NCBI GenBank assembly: GCA_030512295.1
Contig: JAULSR010000002.1
Location: forward strand, 8,432,001-8,496,000
Source: Bombardia bombarda
Taxonomy: Eukaryota > Ascomycota > Sordariomycetes > Sordariales > Lasiosphaeriaceae
Reading direction: 5' to 3'
Length of the DNA: 64,000 nt
The notes below the pieces were generated by a model. That model worked only from the letters and a program-made list of their open reading frames with translations, ran no database searches and had not been told where the DNA came from. The position numbers and the translations under genes are program-made. Numbering within the stretch: the stretch's first letter is position 1; each line of letters starts with the position of its first letter. Below, in pieces: positions 47,701 to 58,672 of the stretch.

Positions 47701-48630
47701 GGCTGGGGCTCGACAGATCTTGAGGTTGTCGGAGAGAGTGCAAGTGAGTCGCCCATGGGATCCGGGCTCGCAGCCCTTGGGAAGAACTCCTTGTCGAACA
47801 CATTCTCCCCTGCCATGTCCGGGGGTCCGGTCAAGGGTCCGCTCATTGGTCCCAATGGCATGGTCGGGTCACCATTTGGGAGGTTCCCAGCTTCGACCAA
47901 TTGTGCCCTCACCAACAGGTCCAGCATGTTTTGCATTTCGACGTCCCCCGTAACGCGCGCTTGGGCGCTAGCAATTGCCGCATTGGATGCAACAGACCAA
48001 CCCATTCGATCCTTCATAAACTCAATGGATCGCTTTAGCACGTTTTGGCGACTGTGGAGCAAGTCTTCGGACTGGTGGGCGAACGAGAAGGAGTGCAAAG
48101 ATTCGGACGGAAAACGAGAGAGGTCTTCGCCAAATGTGGGGGAGCTTGGGCCATCTGGCGATAGAGGGACCGGCTCCGTCATGGTGGTGAGTGACGACGT
48201 TCTTGTAAGTGCTGAGAGAGAAGGCGCTCGGCTCGAGGGCGAGGGCAGGGTAGGGGCGCGATGTGGGTTATGCTGCTGCCGTATGCGCCTCAGCCCGGAG
48301 AGGCCCAAGCCGTGGTCGTGGTCCGTCGTGATTGAGCTTCTAGAGGGGACAAGAAGTCAGCGCCACTGCTTTTCGACGCCATTGAATCCAAGACAGCGGT
48401 GACCACTGTCACGGGTGGTGGGCTAACCTTGTGATTGCATCGTACTCGGCCGCGGCAGCCCCGGCGTCGAAAGAGAAGCGCATGCGGGAGCGGTCCGAGT
48501 TGCTCCCATGGACGGTAAGGTTTCCCGTGCTTCTGTTCTTAGGGATCTGTAGCGGGAGGGGCGGCAAAAGGGCATCTCGGCCATGTTCTTCAGTGTCGTG
48601 TCTTGTTTCATCGCCTGTTTTTCGCACCAT
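44773..48630 (-). CDS. PAS-domain serine/threonine kinase (PAS kinase), frame interrupted
   Basis: PAS kinases sense metabolic state and tune glycogen, sugar and translation enzymes (yeast Psk1/Psk2). Minus-strand exons are 48428-48630, 46867-48339, 45106-46801 and 44773-45038, with introns of 88, 65 and 67 bp. The PAS-type region RWVPAAQAIFTTESKPPWTI to LLFGVTKAEVRKM lies near residues 400-470. A second sensor region follows (SLWVKEKRVGLIWVLEEI, HIAGIVVVDTQTLTILSSN). The kinase domain spans about 948-1207: GQGAYG loop, Lys in CVLKYV, HRDIKDEN, DFG in LIDFGSAAY, and DYAAPEVLAGKPYGGKEQD across the last intron; it ends HPWCQME. Within exon 2 the frame shifts at a G-run (plus-strand C5, 47044-47048): one frame ends GARAGGSQQSS-stop and the next continues GITAKLLSKPNSRSQTPKN. 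One extra G restores 1,212 residues. The start at 48630 follows a leader without upstream in-frame ATG. Confidence 0.88.
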
Positions 48631-51600
48631 GGACGTCAGCAACCAGAGAGAGCACAGCCTGGAGGGAAGCGAGGGCGTCGGGCCAGGCGGCAAAGTCCAA
48701 ACCCACCATTCTCCAGATTCCCGCTACATATACCGAGCATAGCTGACGAGGCAGTGTCTGGGCAGGCTCCAAGGCCAGAACTGTCTCTAGGTTTACCTCA
48801 GGGAGAGGTTGGTCGGGTGTCAGGCGGGGCTTCGAGGTACAGAGTGCCTCCTCCGCCTGCGTTGGTGTCAATAAGGGGGGGTGTGCGTTGAGTTGAGCGG
48901 CCGAAGCATCCGCTGGATTGCAGCCTCGGGATCGATCGAAGGCAAGTGAAAGCGAAACCGGCCACTCGGGCGATGGGTCGCTGTCGAAGGCGGCAAGTTA
49001 GAGCGTGTCTGGTATCTCGCGTGGTCTGTCGTGATCTGTGGAAGGGATGCACTAGTGTGTAACGACTGTGTACGGATCGACTTTGCTCGTCGTATCGTCA
49101 CACAAAAGGAAAAAGGGGCCTGGAGGCTCTGTCCTTCCTTTTTCGTTTATCAGTCTGCCTGTCCTTCGTCTGTTCGATTCGCCGTGTCTCGACCTTTAGG
49201 GTGGGTTGGCTGCCGAGGTGCGTTGCTTGGTGTGCTTACTTAGGTAGGGGAGGTAGGTTAGCAGGCAGTTCTGGTGCTTGGGTACTTGCCCGGTTTGGTG
49301 GTGGCGCACCCTGCAACAGTGTAAGGCTGCTTGCTGCTGCTGCTGCCGCTACAGTGCAAGTTCTCCGGGTCTCGGGCGGCGGGGCGGCGGGGCTATCGAA
49401 AAAGAAAAGAAAAAAAAGGATATACTGAATTACAATAAGCCGCAACCTAGGTAGCCAATGTGTCCAATTCGCGCCGAAATGTAGAGGCTCGAAAAGTCCA
49501 GCAAAGGGAAAAGCAGCGGGACAAAAGATTGGTGAAAATATGGCTTGTTGTTTCTGGTCCGCCGTGTTAGCGGGAAATGCTCCTTACTTCCAGGTTGAAG
49601 CATGACGAGCAAAGGGTCCACGTCCATGTCCATCCATCCACAGCCATGGCCATGGTGCGCGGACAGTGTGTGTTGTGGCCACAGCAGAACAGGGCGCTGA
49701 CACAGTGCTGCGCACGGCACAGACCAGACCCAAGATTCCAAGACGACAAGACTCCAGGGAGGCAGACATCCGCTACCTATCCGCATAATTGCACAGCCGC
49801 GCATTTTGGCAGCGCACTGCGCGGGCAGCTGCAGAAACTTCACGAACCATTCATTTTTTTCCGGCTCTGCCATGTACAACATCAAGGACATGTCCTCTAA
49901 ATTACAACAAGTCGCCTTACATATGCACAGCTCGGGCCAGATCTCAGAGGTTGTGACCCCGCCAAACCCAGCCAACGGACCTGGGTTCCTCACTCGCTGG
50001 GTAGGTACCTCACTGGACGCCGCGAGTTGCTACTAAACAACCAGAGATGACCCAGAGATGAATAACGTGACCGCCCTGGTCCTATTTTCTAACATTTGCC
50101 AGATGACCACAAAGTGGACAACAATTGGATTTTCGAGTGTTTCAGTTTCTCCTTTGACAACCCAATCCTCCCCCAAGTCTACTTAGCGTATACTTCCTTT
50201 TCCCCCAATGTCTGCTTTTTCTTTTTTTGGGCCCGGGCTTGTCTCTTCAGATGACATGGCTGGCCACGCCATCGCCTGCCCGAACCGCCCGCCAGCGCCA
50301 GCCCCGTTTCAGATGAAAAAGAAAATGCAATTCTCACTGTGGGTGTTGTAAAACAATCAGCCCTGCCGCCCATAATAGGACGGTTCAGAAAGTAGGTATG
50401 GTATGTGCCGCAAGTTTACCGGTTATTGGCCCTCGATTGGCGGCTTACACACATGAATACGCGTGTCGATAATGCCTCTTTTTTGATTTATATCACGCAG
50501 TTCAATATCCATCTTGGTTGGGGAGTGCGGAGGAGGCGTCGAGGTGCGAGGTCATCGTGCAGCTTTCTCGCACGGTTTCGCCCGATGATCACTTCCATTT
50601 CTTTCGCGGGGGGCAGCAACCACCCACGCAATTAACACACACAGTGCATACTAGAACTAAGAAGAAGATGGGATAACTCCACACTTAAGGCGCCCCAGAT
50701 ACCACATACGTAGTGGTATCCTTAGCTCCTCCATATTTTTGAAAAAGAACGACATGCGGGGTATATAATGTTAATAATGTGAGATGGCAACCGCAATCAA
50801 TGATGCGACGGCACGAGGTTTGTGGAGGAAGACTTGTGGAGAGAAAACTATCGTGGGAATACGATATGGAATGCATGGATCGGACATCGTCGTCGAGACG
50901 GGACAGGCCGCACATTCGTCAGACGCTTGGCAGGATTGGCAGAAAGCCATCCACCCTCCTTCACATGCTCTCTGTCTCTCTCTGCCTTCACCATCCAGTT
51001 CTCGTAGTATCTTGAAGTTCAAGCTCCCGGAAATGGTGCCTTCTGGTCCAATGACGCACGTCAGCTGCCAGTCACGACAACACGTGCTTAGCGTCCTTCA
51101 CTACCTACACTACCTTCAAGCCTACCAATGTGGATGCTACCAAATTGGCAAACACTGTGCTGTAGGTAGTTGTTGGTTGCCGGGGGGTCAGTCGTCAACT
51201 TCTGCTAATGATTGGAGAGGATAGCCGCGCTGAATTACCTCCCTCGCGACTGAACAGGTTCATTCAATGCGAGACAAGGTGGTCAGGCGGCCTAACATCG
51301 ATTGCCAGTCCCTTCAATGAGGTTGGGTGGCAGAGGGTGGCAGATGGGGTGGCAGGCGGACCGGATCTTAGGCCGGCAACCTGCAACTTGGCAAGCCTGG
51401 CTATCTTCAAAGCCGCGCTACGCATCAGAATCGGTCGGTCGGTCGGCAGAGGTTGTGAAGCGGGTGGTGGATGGTAGCAACCCGAGACCACCACGACTAC
51501 CCCGACCACCCCACCCTAACCCCGATAACAACCCCGGGCCGGCCAAGGATGAAACGAAACACATCCAGCCTACGAATACTGTCACTTGAGTGTCAGGACT

Positions 51601-54255
51601 CGGTAACTACTGAACAGTCCCGGCCCCAAAATAGTCAGCTGCCAATCCATCTAACCGCGGGAGCCAAGTCAGCCGACCTCCATCTGTTTGGTTTCCTGTT
51701 TTGTTTCCTTCACCGCCGCCCATACATACAGTCACTTACAGTAGCTTGGTAGTTCACCTGGGGTCTTCCTGCCGCGACAGACTTCCTCGACAGGGCATCC
51801 AAACCGAGGACGATGAGCGTTTTGTGTCATACCGCACGCAAATAAACTAGTAAACCACTAAATCCTGCACTCAGTTTTGGGAAGTCCCTTGTTCATGTGG
51901 TTTTCTCTCATTTTCTCTCATCGCAATGCTCCAGATAAATCGGTAGTCACAGATGAATAAATCGCAAAGCTGGAAGGCGATGTACCGCCGTTAGTGAATG
52001 CCATACTTAACATGCAAAATCTCATCCGCCCACATGCTCTACTAACACGGTCGAGTCAACGATAGGTAACCACGTCACGTACTGCTATTAATGAACTTTA
52101 ATTTTTATAAGGTGAAACCCCATCTTTCTACACGACTTACTAACAGACAAAAGCCTCCGGTACATCTGGACAACTAGTGTCATTGTGTCCTCAGATTTCG
52201 AAAAGGGACACGGAGATCCCATGTATCGTTGCACTCGATCGGATGAATTCTCACCCAGGGTCCTGTCGCCTTCAACCGCCCCTTGCCGCTATCCCGTGCA
52301 TCCCCATCCCCAACAAGCCCACGCAAAATGTTTCGTTTCGGCCGCTTCGAAAGTAGAACCGTACACATAACCTTGCTAAATGATATTCCATGCCATGCCT
52401 AATTTCTACTCACAAGATATATCTAAAAGATGAAAGACACCATAACATAACTCTGGTCGGGCAACCAAGTGAATTCGCAATGTTGCGTGCTCGTCGAGTC
52501 TCCATGTCGATATTCGTATCGATAAGAAGAACAGGGATGTGAACGGGCATGTGGAGACAGGGACCTGGTGGGGTCGAAACGTGATGGAGGGGCAACCTCC
52601 AGCCAAGCAACTATTGCTCGTTATCGCTCCTTCCCTGAAGCTGAGTGAGTCGTGCTGAGGCTTATCTCCCCACCCACTACCAAGTGTCCACCACCTCGTG
52701 GTTGGAAGGCACACACACGCACGAAGGGCTGCGACTGCCAAAAAAAAAAAAAAAAGGGATCAACAAAGGGTCTGTCCGGCAGATATGTCGGATGAGTCGC
52801 TGCTTTGTTCGAGCAAGGTGGAGGGGGCAGCAGACAGGGCGAGCTTTTAGATAAGATGATCCAGTCTAGCCCCCCCTTGGATGTCTTTGGGCAAAGGGGT
52901 CACGGAACTACCATCCCATTATTTGAGCCAATGGTACACGTCCATGTAAGTCAGCAACGGTCGAAGCAGAACCCCCCAAAAAGTCCCCAACGACCAACGG
53001 TGCCACGAAGGTTGATCATATGCGGGAACAGCTGAGGTTCCTGGGAACCTGATTTGGGCACATGTGTGTGGCACCATGGACCCTTTCCACTAGGGCCTGA
53101 CCAACGCCTCAACACCCTCCGAGTGAGAAGGTGGTGCACGCTACCTGCCTACCTTGACGCATTGAGACCCTGGATTTTTTTTTATTGCGCCGCTGTTACA
53201 CCAGCCCAGCTAAAGATAAGGAGCACCGAAACGTGCGTGCATTGCACACGGGCTCTAGCATAAAAGTAGTATGTATAAGGTAGGGAAGTGGGTAATAAAG
53301 GACCATGGATTATAACCATCTCGCCTCCTTGCGGCGTCGTTCTATCGGCTTACTTACTTACAACAACAACCTAACCTGGACTCCTTACCACTCACTTACC
53401 TGCCCCGCCTCACTTCAAGTGTTTATCTCTCACCACTTGTCGGAGGTTTGTGAAGCTTTTCGATCACCGTCAGATTCGCATCGCGGGATGCTCGGCAACT
53501 CTTGTTGTCCATTGTTCGGTCAGGCCCTGCATACAAAGTCCAAAAGTCCAGAGCCTAGTTCTAGACCAATGGTCTGAGAGCCACCAAAGCCACCGCACGT
53601 TTCATTCTTCGATTTGTTCCAGAACAAGCTTTGGCCCTCCAGCACGGCCGGCAACGCAAACCTTATTGCCCATCTATTGCTTCCCACCCCGCTTCAGCTG
53701 AATAGAGCAAACCTAGAACACAATTCTGCTGGGGCGAGCAGGAAGAAGAAGAGACGGGCTGTTAGCTGTTTGGACGACGGCAACGACGACGAGTTATTGT
53801 CTCTCTCTCGGCAAGAACTCGGGTACCTACCGCCATCCCTACCTGGTCGAAACGCCACGCTTGCATGCTCTATCCAGGCTGGTTCTTGTGTCATCTCCGC
53901 CTCATGGCATCACTCTAGCAGGCTCAGCAGGGAAAGAGGTTGGAGAGGGCTCGAGAGGGGCTTTGTCCTCAGCTCTCAGCTTCCTGATCGGCGTCGTCTG
54001 ATTGTTCGACCCCGACCCACACCCCACCGGTAATAACGCCACCGCGAAGAAGCCACTGGCACTCCTCTATACTGTTTCCCGCTGGCCGTGCCGGGACTGT
54101 AATTGGCTGCCCATATTGCCCAAAGACTGTCTCGAGTCGTCGCCTCTCATCAACTCTCTCACCCACGTTCTCTCTCTCTTCTCTCTTCTCTGTTGTCTTT
54201 CGTTCGTGTTTTTTTTTTCGTTCCATCGTTTTGTTGTCATCATTACGCTTCCGCC
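48631..54255. other. 5.6 kb divergent intergenic region, PAS kinase / F-box gene
   Basis: No convincing gene on either strand. Contains A16 at 52740-52755 and numerous TACCTA/TAGGTA words (49233-49260, 50005-50010, 53824-53841). A short inverted repeat AGACCA-A-TGGTCT lies near 53558-53570. The last 130 bp before 54256 are strongly CT-rich (leader of the F-box gene). Candidate frames at 49430-49993 and 50784-51224 were rejected for lack of protein-like sequence. Confidence 0.45.
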
Positions 54256-56373
54256 ATGGCCGACCTCGAAACGACCGACACATCCCGGAGCGGATCACCC
54301 ATCATCCCCGCCATTCCCGAAGCCGTACCAACCGGCAATGGAGCCATTGGGAATGAGACGGAACAACCACAGCCCAAGTTGAAGGGGCGGCAGAGGCTCC
54401 TTCGTGGCCTTCAGCGAATGTCGTCGTCACCAAGCCTTGCTCCGCTGAGTCGCCCCAGGTCTGTGAGCAGTCCTTACAGCATGCCCGGCAGCTTCTCTTG
54501 TGTAAGCCTGGCCTCAACCTCGTCTCCTTTTGGCCCAGCGAGCACCGGCTCCTCCTATTTTTTGCAAGGCCCGACCTCGGACTACTCGAGTACCGCCACG
54601 TCGATACCCGGCAGCCCCTTTCCCGAGTTCACAAATCCCGATGGCATTGAGTCTGTGCTGCCCGTCCGAAAGATTGAGAGTACGATACCGACCTCGACCA
54701 CGATTGCTCTGCCGGCAGAGGTCAGACGGAAGACGACGACATTCAGTCTGTGGGCCAACATGCCCCATGAGATCAAGATATACGTACTGTCTTTTCTCCT
54801 ACCAAAGGAGCTTGTACGAGCCTCGCGCGTCAGCAAGGAGTTTTATAAGACGTGCTTTGACGGCCAACTATGGACCTGCTTCGACGCTTCCGAGTTCTAC
54901 AGAGAGATCCCGGCCGAATCACTCGCCAAAATCATTGTAGCAGCTGGCCCTTTTGTAAAGGACCTTAATCTCAGGGGCTGTGTCCAAGTGGAACATTACA
55001 AGCGAGCCGAGGTGGTGGTGAAAGCTTGCAGGAATCTGATCAACGCGACCCTCGAGGGTTGCCGCAACATTCAACGGACGACGCTCCACAACCTACTCAG
55101 GAGTAACGAGAAACTGGCAAATCTCAACCTTACCGGACTGACTGCAGTCACAAACGCCGCCTGCAAGATTATTGCCCAATCTTGCCCACAATTAGAGTCG
55201 TTCAACGTTTCGTGGTGCAAACATATGGATGCTCGGGGTATCAAGCTCGTCGTTGACGGGTGTCACAGGCTAAAGGATCTTCGAGCTGGGGAAATCAAAG
55301 GCTTCGACAACAGCGACGTCGCCGAGGCCATCTTCAAGACCAACAATCTAGAACGTCTGCTCCTGGCAGGCTGCAGCGACCTGAACGATGCCGCGCTACA
55401 GATCATGGTCCACGGTCCAGATCCAGAAATCGATATCCTCACGGATCGCCCAATCGTCCCTCCCCGAAAACTCCGCCATCTTGACCTCTCCAGATGCTCC
55501 GGGCTCACGAGCCACGGCATAAAGGCGCTTGGCCATCTCCTTCCCGACCTCGAAGGCCTGCAGCTTTCCGGTGTCACACACACAACCGACGCAGCGCTCG
55601 AGCCAATCCTGGCATCAACGCCCCGCCTCACCCTCCTCGAGCTCGACGACCTCCCCGAACTCACCAGCACCATCCTCTCCGAACACCTCGCCAAGGCCCC
55701 CTGCGCGCCCAAACTGGAGCACCTCAGCATCAGCTACTGCGAAAACCTGGGCGACACCGGCATGCTGCCCGTCTTCCGCAACTGCATCCGCCTAAAAAGC
55801 GTCGTCATGGACAACACGCGCATCAGCGATCTCGTCCTCGCCGAGGCCGCCGCCATGGTGCGCGAGCGCGCATCGCGCACCACAGCCCGCGGCCCGCACC
55901 CCGTGGTGGGCCTCGGTCTGGTCGTCTACGACTGCCAGAACGTCACCTGGACCGGCGTTCGCGAGGTCCTCAGCCGAAACGCAGAGATTACGAGGCGCAA
56001 GCCGCAGCAGCCCGCCAGTGGTAGTAGTGGTAGTAGTAGTAGTAGTAGTAGCGAACGCAAGACCACAGCGACGTGGCCGGCCGAGATCATCGCGCTCAAG
56101 TGCTTCTACGGGTGGCAGATGACGGTCGACGAGCACACCAAGCGCGCGCTCCGCGGCGACGTCGCGGCGGCCGGGCGGCTGGAGCGCAAGTGGGCCGACT
56201 ACATGCAGGCGAACGAGGAGGCGGGCGTTGCGGGCGCGGGCGGCCGCCGTAGGAGGAGGAGGGCCCGTGAGGCGCAGCAGGTGCATGCGGACGAGGAAGA
56301 TGCTGGAGGCGCCGGCGCCGGTGTGGTGCCGGGGAGGAGGAGGGCGCGCACTGCGGCTTGTGTTGTTATGTGA
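54256..56373 (+). CDS. F-box / leucine-rich-repeat protein with C-terminal CaaX box
   Basis: Substrate receptor of an SCF ubiquitin ligase. Single exon, 705 residues, ATG in a CT-rich leader (CCGCCATGG context). The N-terminal 150 residues are Ser/Pro-rich. The F-box lies at about 160-205 (SLWANMPHEIKIYVLSFLLP, ELVRASRVSKEFYK). Cysteine-type leucine-rich repeats follow: DLNLRGCVQVEHY, LINATLEGCRNIQ, NLNLTGLTAVTNAA, SFNVSWCKHMDARGI, RLLLAGCSDLNDAAL, HLDLSRCSGLTSHGI, LQLSGVTHTTDAAL and HLSISYCENLGDTGM. After a Ser run (AGT repeat, 56020-56052) and an Arg-rich stretch, the protein ends ACVVM-stop. C-V-V-M is a canonical CaaX box predicting farnesylation and membrane anchoring, as in animal FBXL2/FBXL20. 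Upstream in-frame codons to 54103 read as leader. Confidence 0.9.
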   Translation: MADLETTDTSRSGSPIIPAIPEAVPTGNGAIGNETEQPQPKLKGRQRLLRGLQRMSSSPSLAPLSRPRSVSSPYSMPGSFSCVSLASTSSPFGPASTGSSYFLQGPTSDYSSTATSIPGSPFPEFTNPDGIESVLPVRKIESTIPTSTTIALPAEVRRKTTTFSLWANMPHEIKIYVLSFLLPKELVRASRVSKEFYKTCFDGQLWTCFDASEFYREIPAESLAKIIVAAGPFVKDLNLRGCVQVEHYKRAEVVVKACRNLINATLEGCRNIQRTTLHNLLRSNEKLANLNLTGLTAVTNAACKIIAQSCPQLESFNVSWCKHMDARGIKLVVDGCHRLKDLRAGEIKGFDNSDVAEAIFKTNNLERLLLAGCSDLNDAALQIMVHGPDPEIDILTDRPIVPPRKLRHLDLSRCSGLTSHGIKALGHLLPDLEGLQLSGVTHTTDAALEPILASTPRLTLLELDDLPELTSTILSEHLAKAPCAPKLEHLSISYCENLGDTGMLPVFRNCIRLKSVVMDNTRISDLVLAEAAAMVRERASRTTARGPHPVVGLGLVVYDCQNVTWTGVREVLSRNAEITRRKPQQPASGSSGSSSSSSSERKTTATWPAEIIALKCFYGWQMTVDEHTKRALRGDVAAAGRLERKWADYMQANEEAGVAGAGGRRRRRRAREAQQVHADEEDAGGAGAGVVPGRRRARTAACVVM
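56020..56052 (+). repeat. (AGT)n serine codon repeat
   Basis: Tandem AGT triplets encoding Ser/Gly-Ser in the F-box protein, between the last leucine-rich repeat and the C-terminal basic region. Confidence 0.85.
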
Positions 56374-56823
56374 ATGAGTTGGGTTGCTTCTTTTTCTGGT
56401 GAAGAGAAGGCACTTGAGATTTTATCAACTTGGGTATTACTTGTCTATGCGCGCGCGCGACACATATACAAGAGAGACAAGATGGGTAGCCTTGGAGTTG
56501 CGGCTAGACTTTGCTTTTGTGGCTTGCTTACTTGGCTTTTGGGGTGAGGTTTCCATCCCTTGAGAGAAGCGATATATTTAGGTATTTCTTGATCGTTTCT
56601 GGGGGTGGAGCGTTTTATACTCTCTCATTTATTCACAAGAGGGGATTGGGATTTCTCGTCTGCGTGATGGAAACTCATCATTATAACCCGAAAGACGGGG
56701 TGAGTACTTGGGTGGTGAGCGACTGGACCTACCGACTGACCTGCTAGCTGGCTGTTTGACTTGATTCTTTATTTTTCTAGGATGATATTAGTCTTTTTCA
56801 GCCCCGCTGTTTCTGGACAAACC

Positions 56824-57040
56824 GGCTGGCTGGCTGGCTGGCTTTCTGATTTTGCTGTCGCTGTTCATTTTCTGTCTCGCATGGAACGGGGCAAGAGAGA
56901 TTGTTTTCTCGTCAATTACACACACATCACATCGGCTGGCTAACTTTTCTAGACTCTTTTATATGCGCTCCATTATTTACCTACTCCCTTCCTACTCCCT
57001 TCACCCTTTCCCTCTCATACATACATACATACATACATAC
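56824..57040. repeat. GGCT and CATA tetranucleotide microsatellites
   Basis: GGCT x5 at 56824-56843 and CATA x6 at 57017-57040, downstream of the F-box gene. Confidence 0.85.
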
Positions 57041-58133
57041 AAAGCTATATAGGCAGCACAGAGTACACATAACATATAACAGACGGACAGACAGACGTGT
57101 TGATATGTGTTTAGCGGGCGAGCGAGTAGAGGGCAGGGCTAGAAACCACTACCTACATACACTTTTCGTTTCTGATACTTATATATATCAATTGGGGACG
57201 TTGACTTATAGTATGTTTATGGCGGTCGTTGGACATACGCGCTATATGTATACATATATACACATATATTTGAGAGACATAAAATGTCACATATCACATG
57301 TCACACATATTTCATAGAGGCTTTTGGGGCTTCTGTCATTTTGCTACTTGGCCATTGATATATGAAACTTATATACAGCATGGAGCAATAAGTCTGGCCA
57401 TCAATCTGCCTTTACCACCCAAAAGTTTGTTGCCAGACTTTCTGACCATTATTGTACCTGTATGTGACTTACATGTTGGCCTTTTGTTCTCCGAGATTCT
57501 GATCATATACTCATTAATTTTCTGCTTTCGGGTGTCTTGGACGGTTAACAGGTCAGTCTTTGCTTGTTAACTCGTTAACCACACTCATGGGTAAAAGAAG
57601 GAAATGTTAGTGGGGTGTTTGTATGGACAGCAATGCGGATGGTTCGTTTGTGATGATAGATTGCTGGACACCTGCTTGGTACTTTGTAGTTGAGTGCCAG
57701 AGGACAAAATGGAATTATAGAATAAGAATGCCGAGTGGCAACGGTCCACTGATATTAGGAGTATAACCAAATGAGTACACCAACCTACCTCATATACCTC
57801 GTGCATTGCATTCAGTAAGTACCTTCTCATACTGAGGCATTAGTGTCGGTTGGTGGCTGATATAAGTGAATTCTTGTTAGGGCAACCGTTCCCTCAGCTA
57901 AGGTCTATCTATGCATACCTATGATAAAATGGCATGAGTTTCATCTTGATTTGTTGTACATCACGGTGTCAGTAATCATTGTGAATGTTTCTGATATGAT
58001 AGTATATGTAACCCAGAGGGATGGAGTACGGTATAAGACGTGTTATTGCTAGACTATGTAATCTATGCTGGGTAAAACGAGACGAGCACGGTACACACAT
58101 ACAAGTAATGTACGCCGCTCTGTTATGTTACAA

Positions 58134-58159
58134 CCTAGGTACCTTACCTAGGTAGGTAG
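58134..58159. repeat. CCTAGGTA double motif
   Basis: CCTAGGTACCTTACCTAGGTAGGTAG contains two copies of palindromic CCTAGG followed by TA, separated by 8 bp; the densest example of a motif seen in most intergenic regions here. Confidence 0.7.
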
Positions 58160-58633
58160 CTTGTGGAGACGTTATGATGCTAGTTGCAGGATACCAGTAT
58201 CACGTGAAGAACGTTGAGAAACTCTCAAGGTTCGACTCGCCACATGGGGAAAAGAGAGGTCTCCATTTGCATCATGTGTAGGTGTGCGTACTCGGTAAAC
58301 CGACCTTATCCTGCTCGGCCCCACGGTCGACCGTTTTCTGCAAGATGCATCTACCATAACCTGCTTAAAAGCCCCATGGACCCCAAGCTGGGATAGGGGC
58401 CCACGGGCCACCCCTAGTGGCCAGGTAGTAGGCGAAGGGTTGCAGAAGCGAAGCGCGGCTACTGCACGGGCAGCAATCCGGTGGTGCCTCGTGGTTTAAA
58501 CCCCGCCCGCTTACACGGCTATCAGGTATGGTTCAAGATCAGGGCATGCATTGTGAACTGCACAAGACTGTAAAAGTTAGAGAAGCACCACATATTGGCA
58601 GGAATTGTGACTTGTGCCTTGGTAGAAGCGAGG

Positions 58634-58672
58634 GGACTTGGGGAAAGGACTTGGGGAAAGGGCCTGGGGAAG
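58634..58672. repeat. Three-copy 13-bp tandem repeat GGACTTGGGGAAA
   Basis: Two exact copies and a third differing at three positions. Confidence 0.85.

Noticed and set aside
49430..49993. 187-residue minus frame
   Set aside because: Overlaps several other open frames in all directions; no motif, no plausible splice structure.
58222..58240. B-box-like GGTTCGACTC
   Set aside because: No A-box or acceptor stem at the expected distance.
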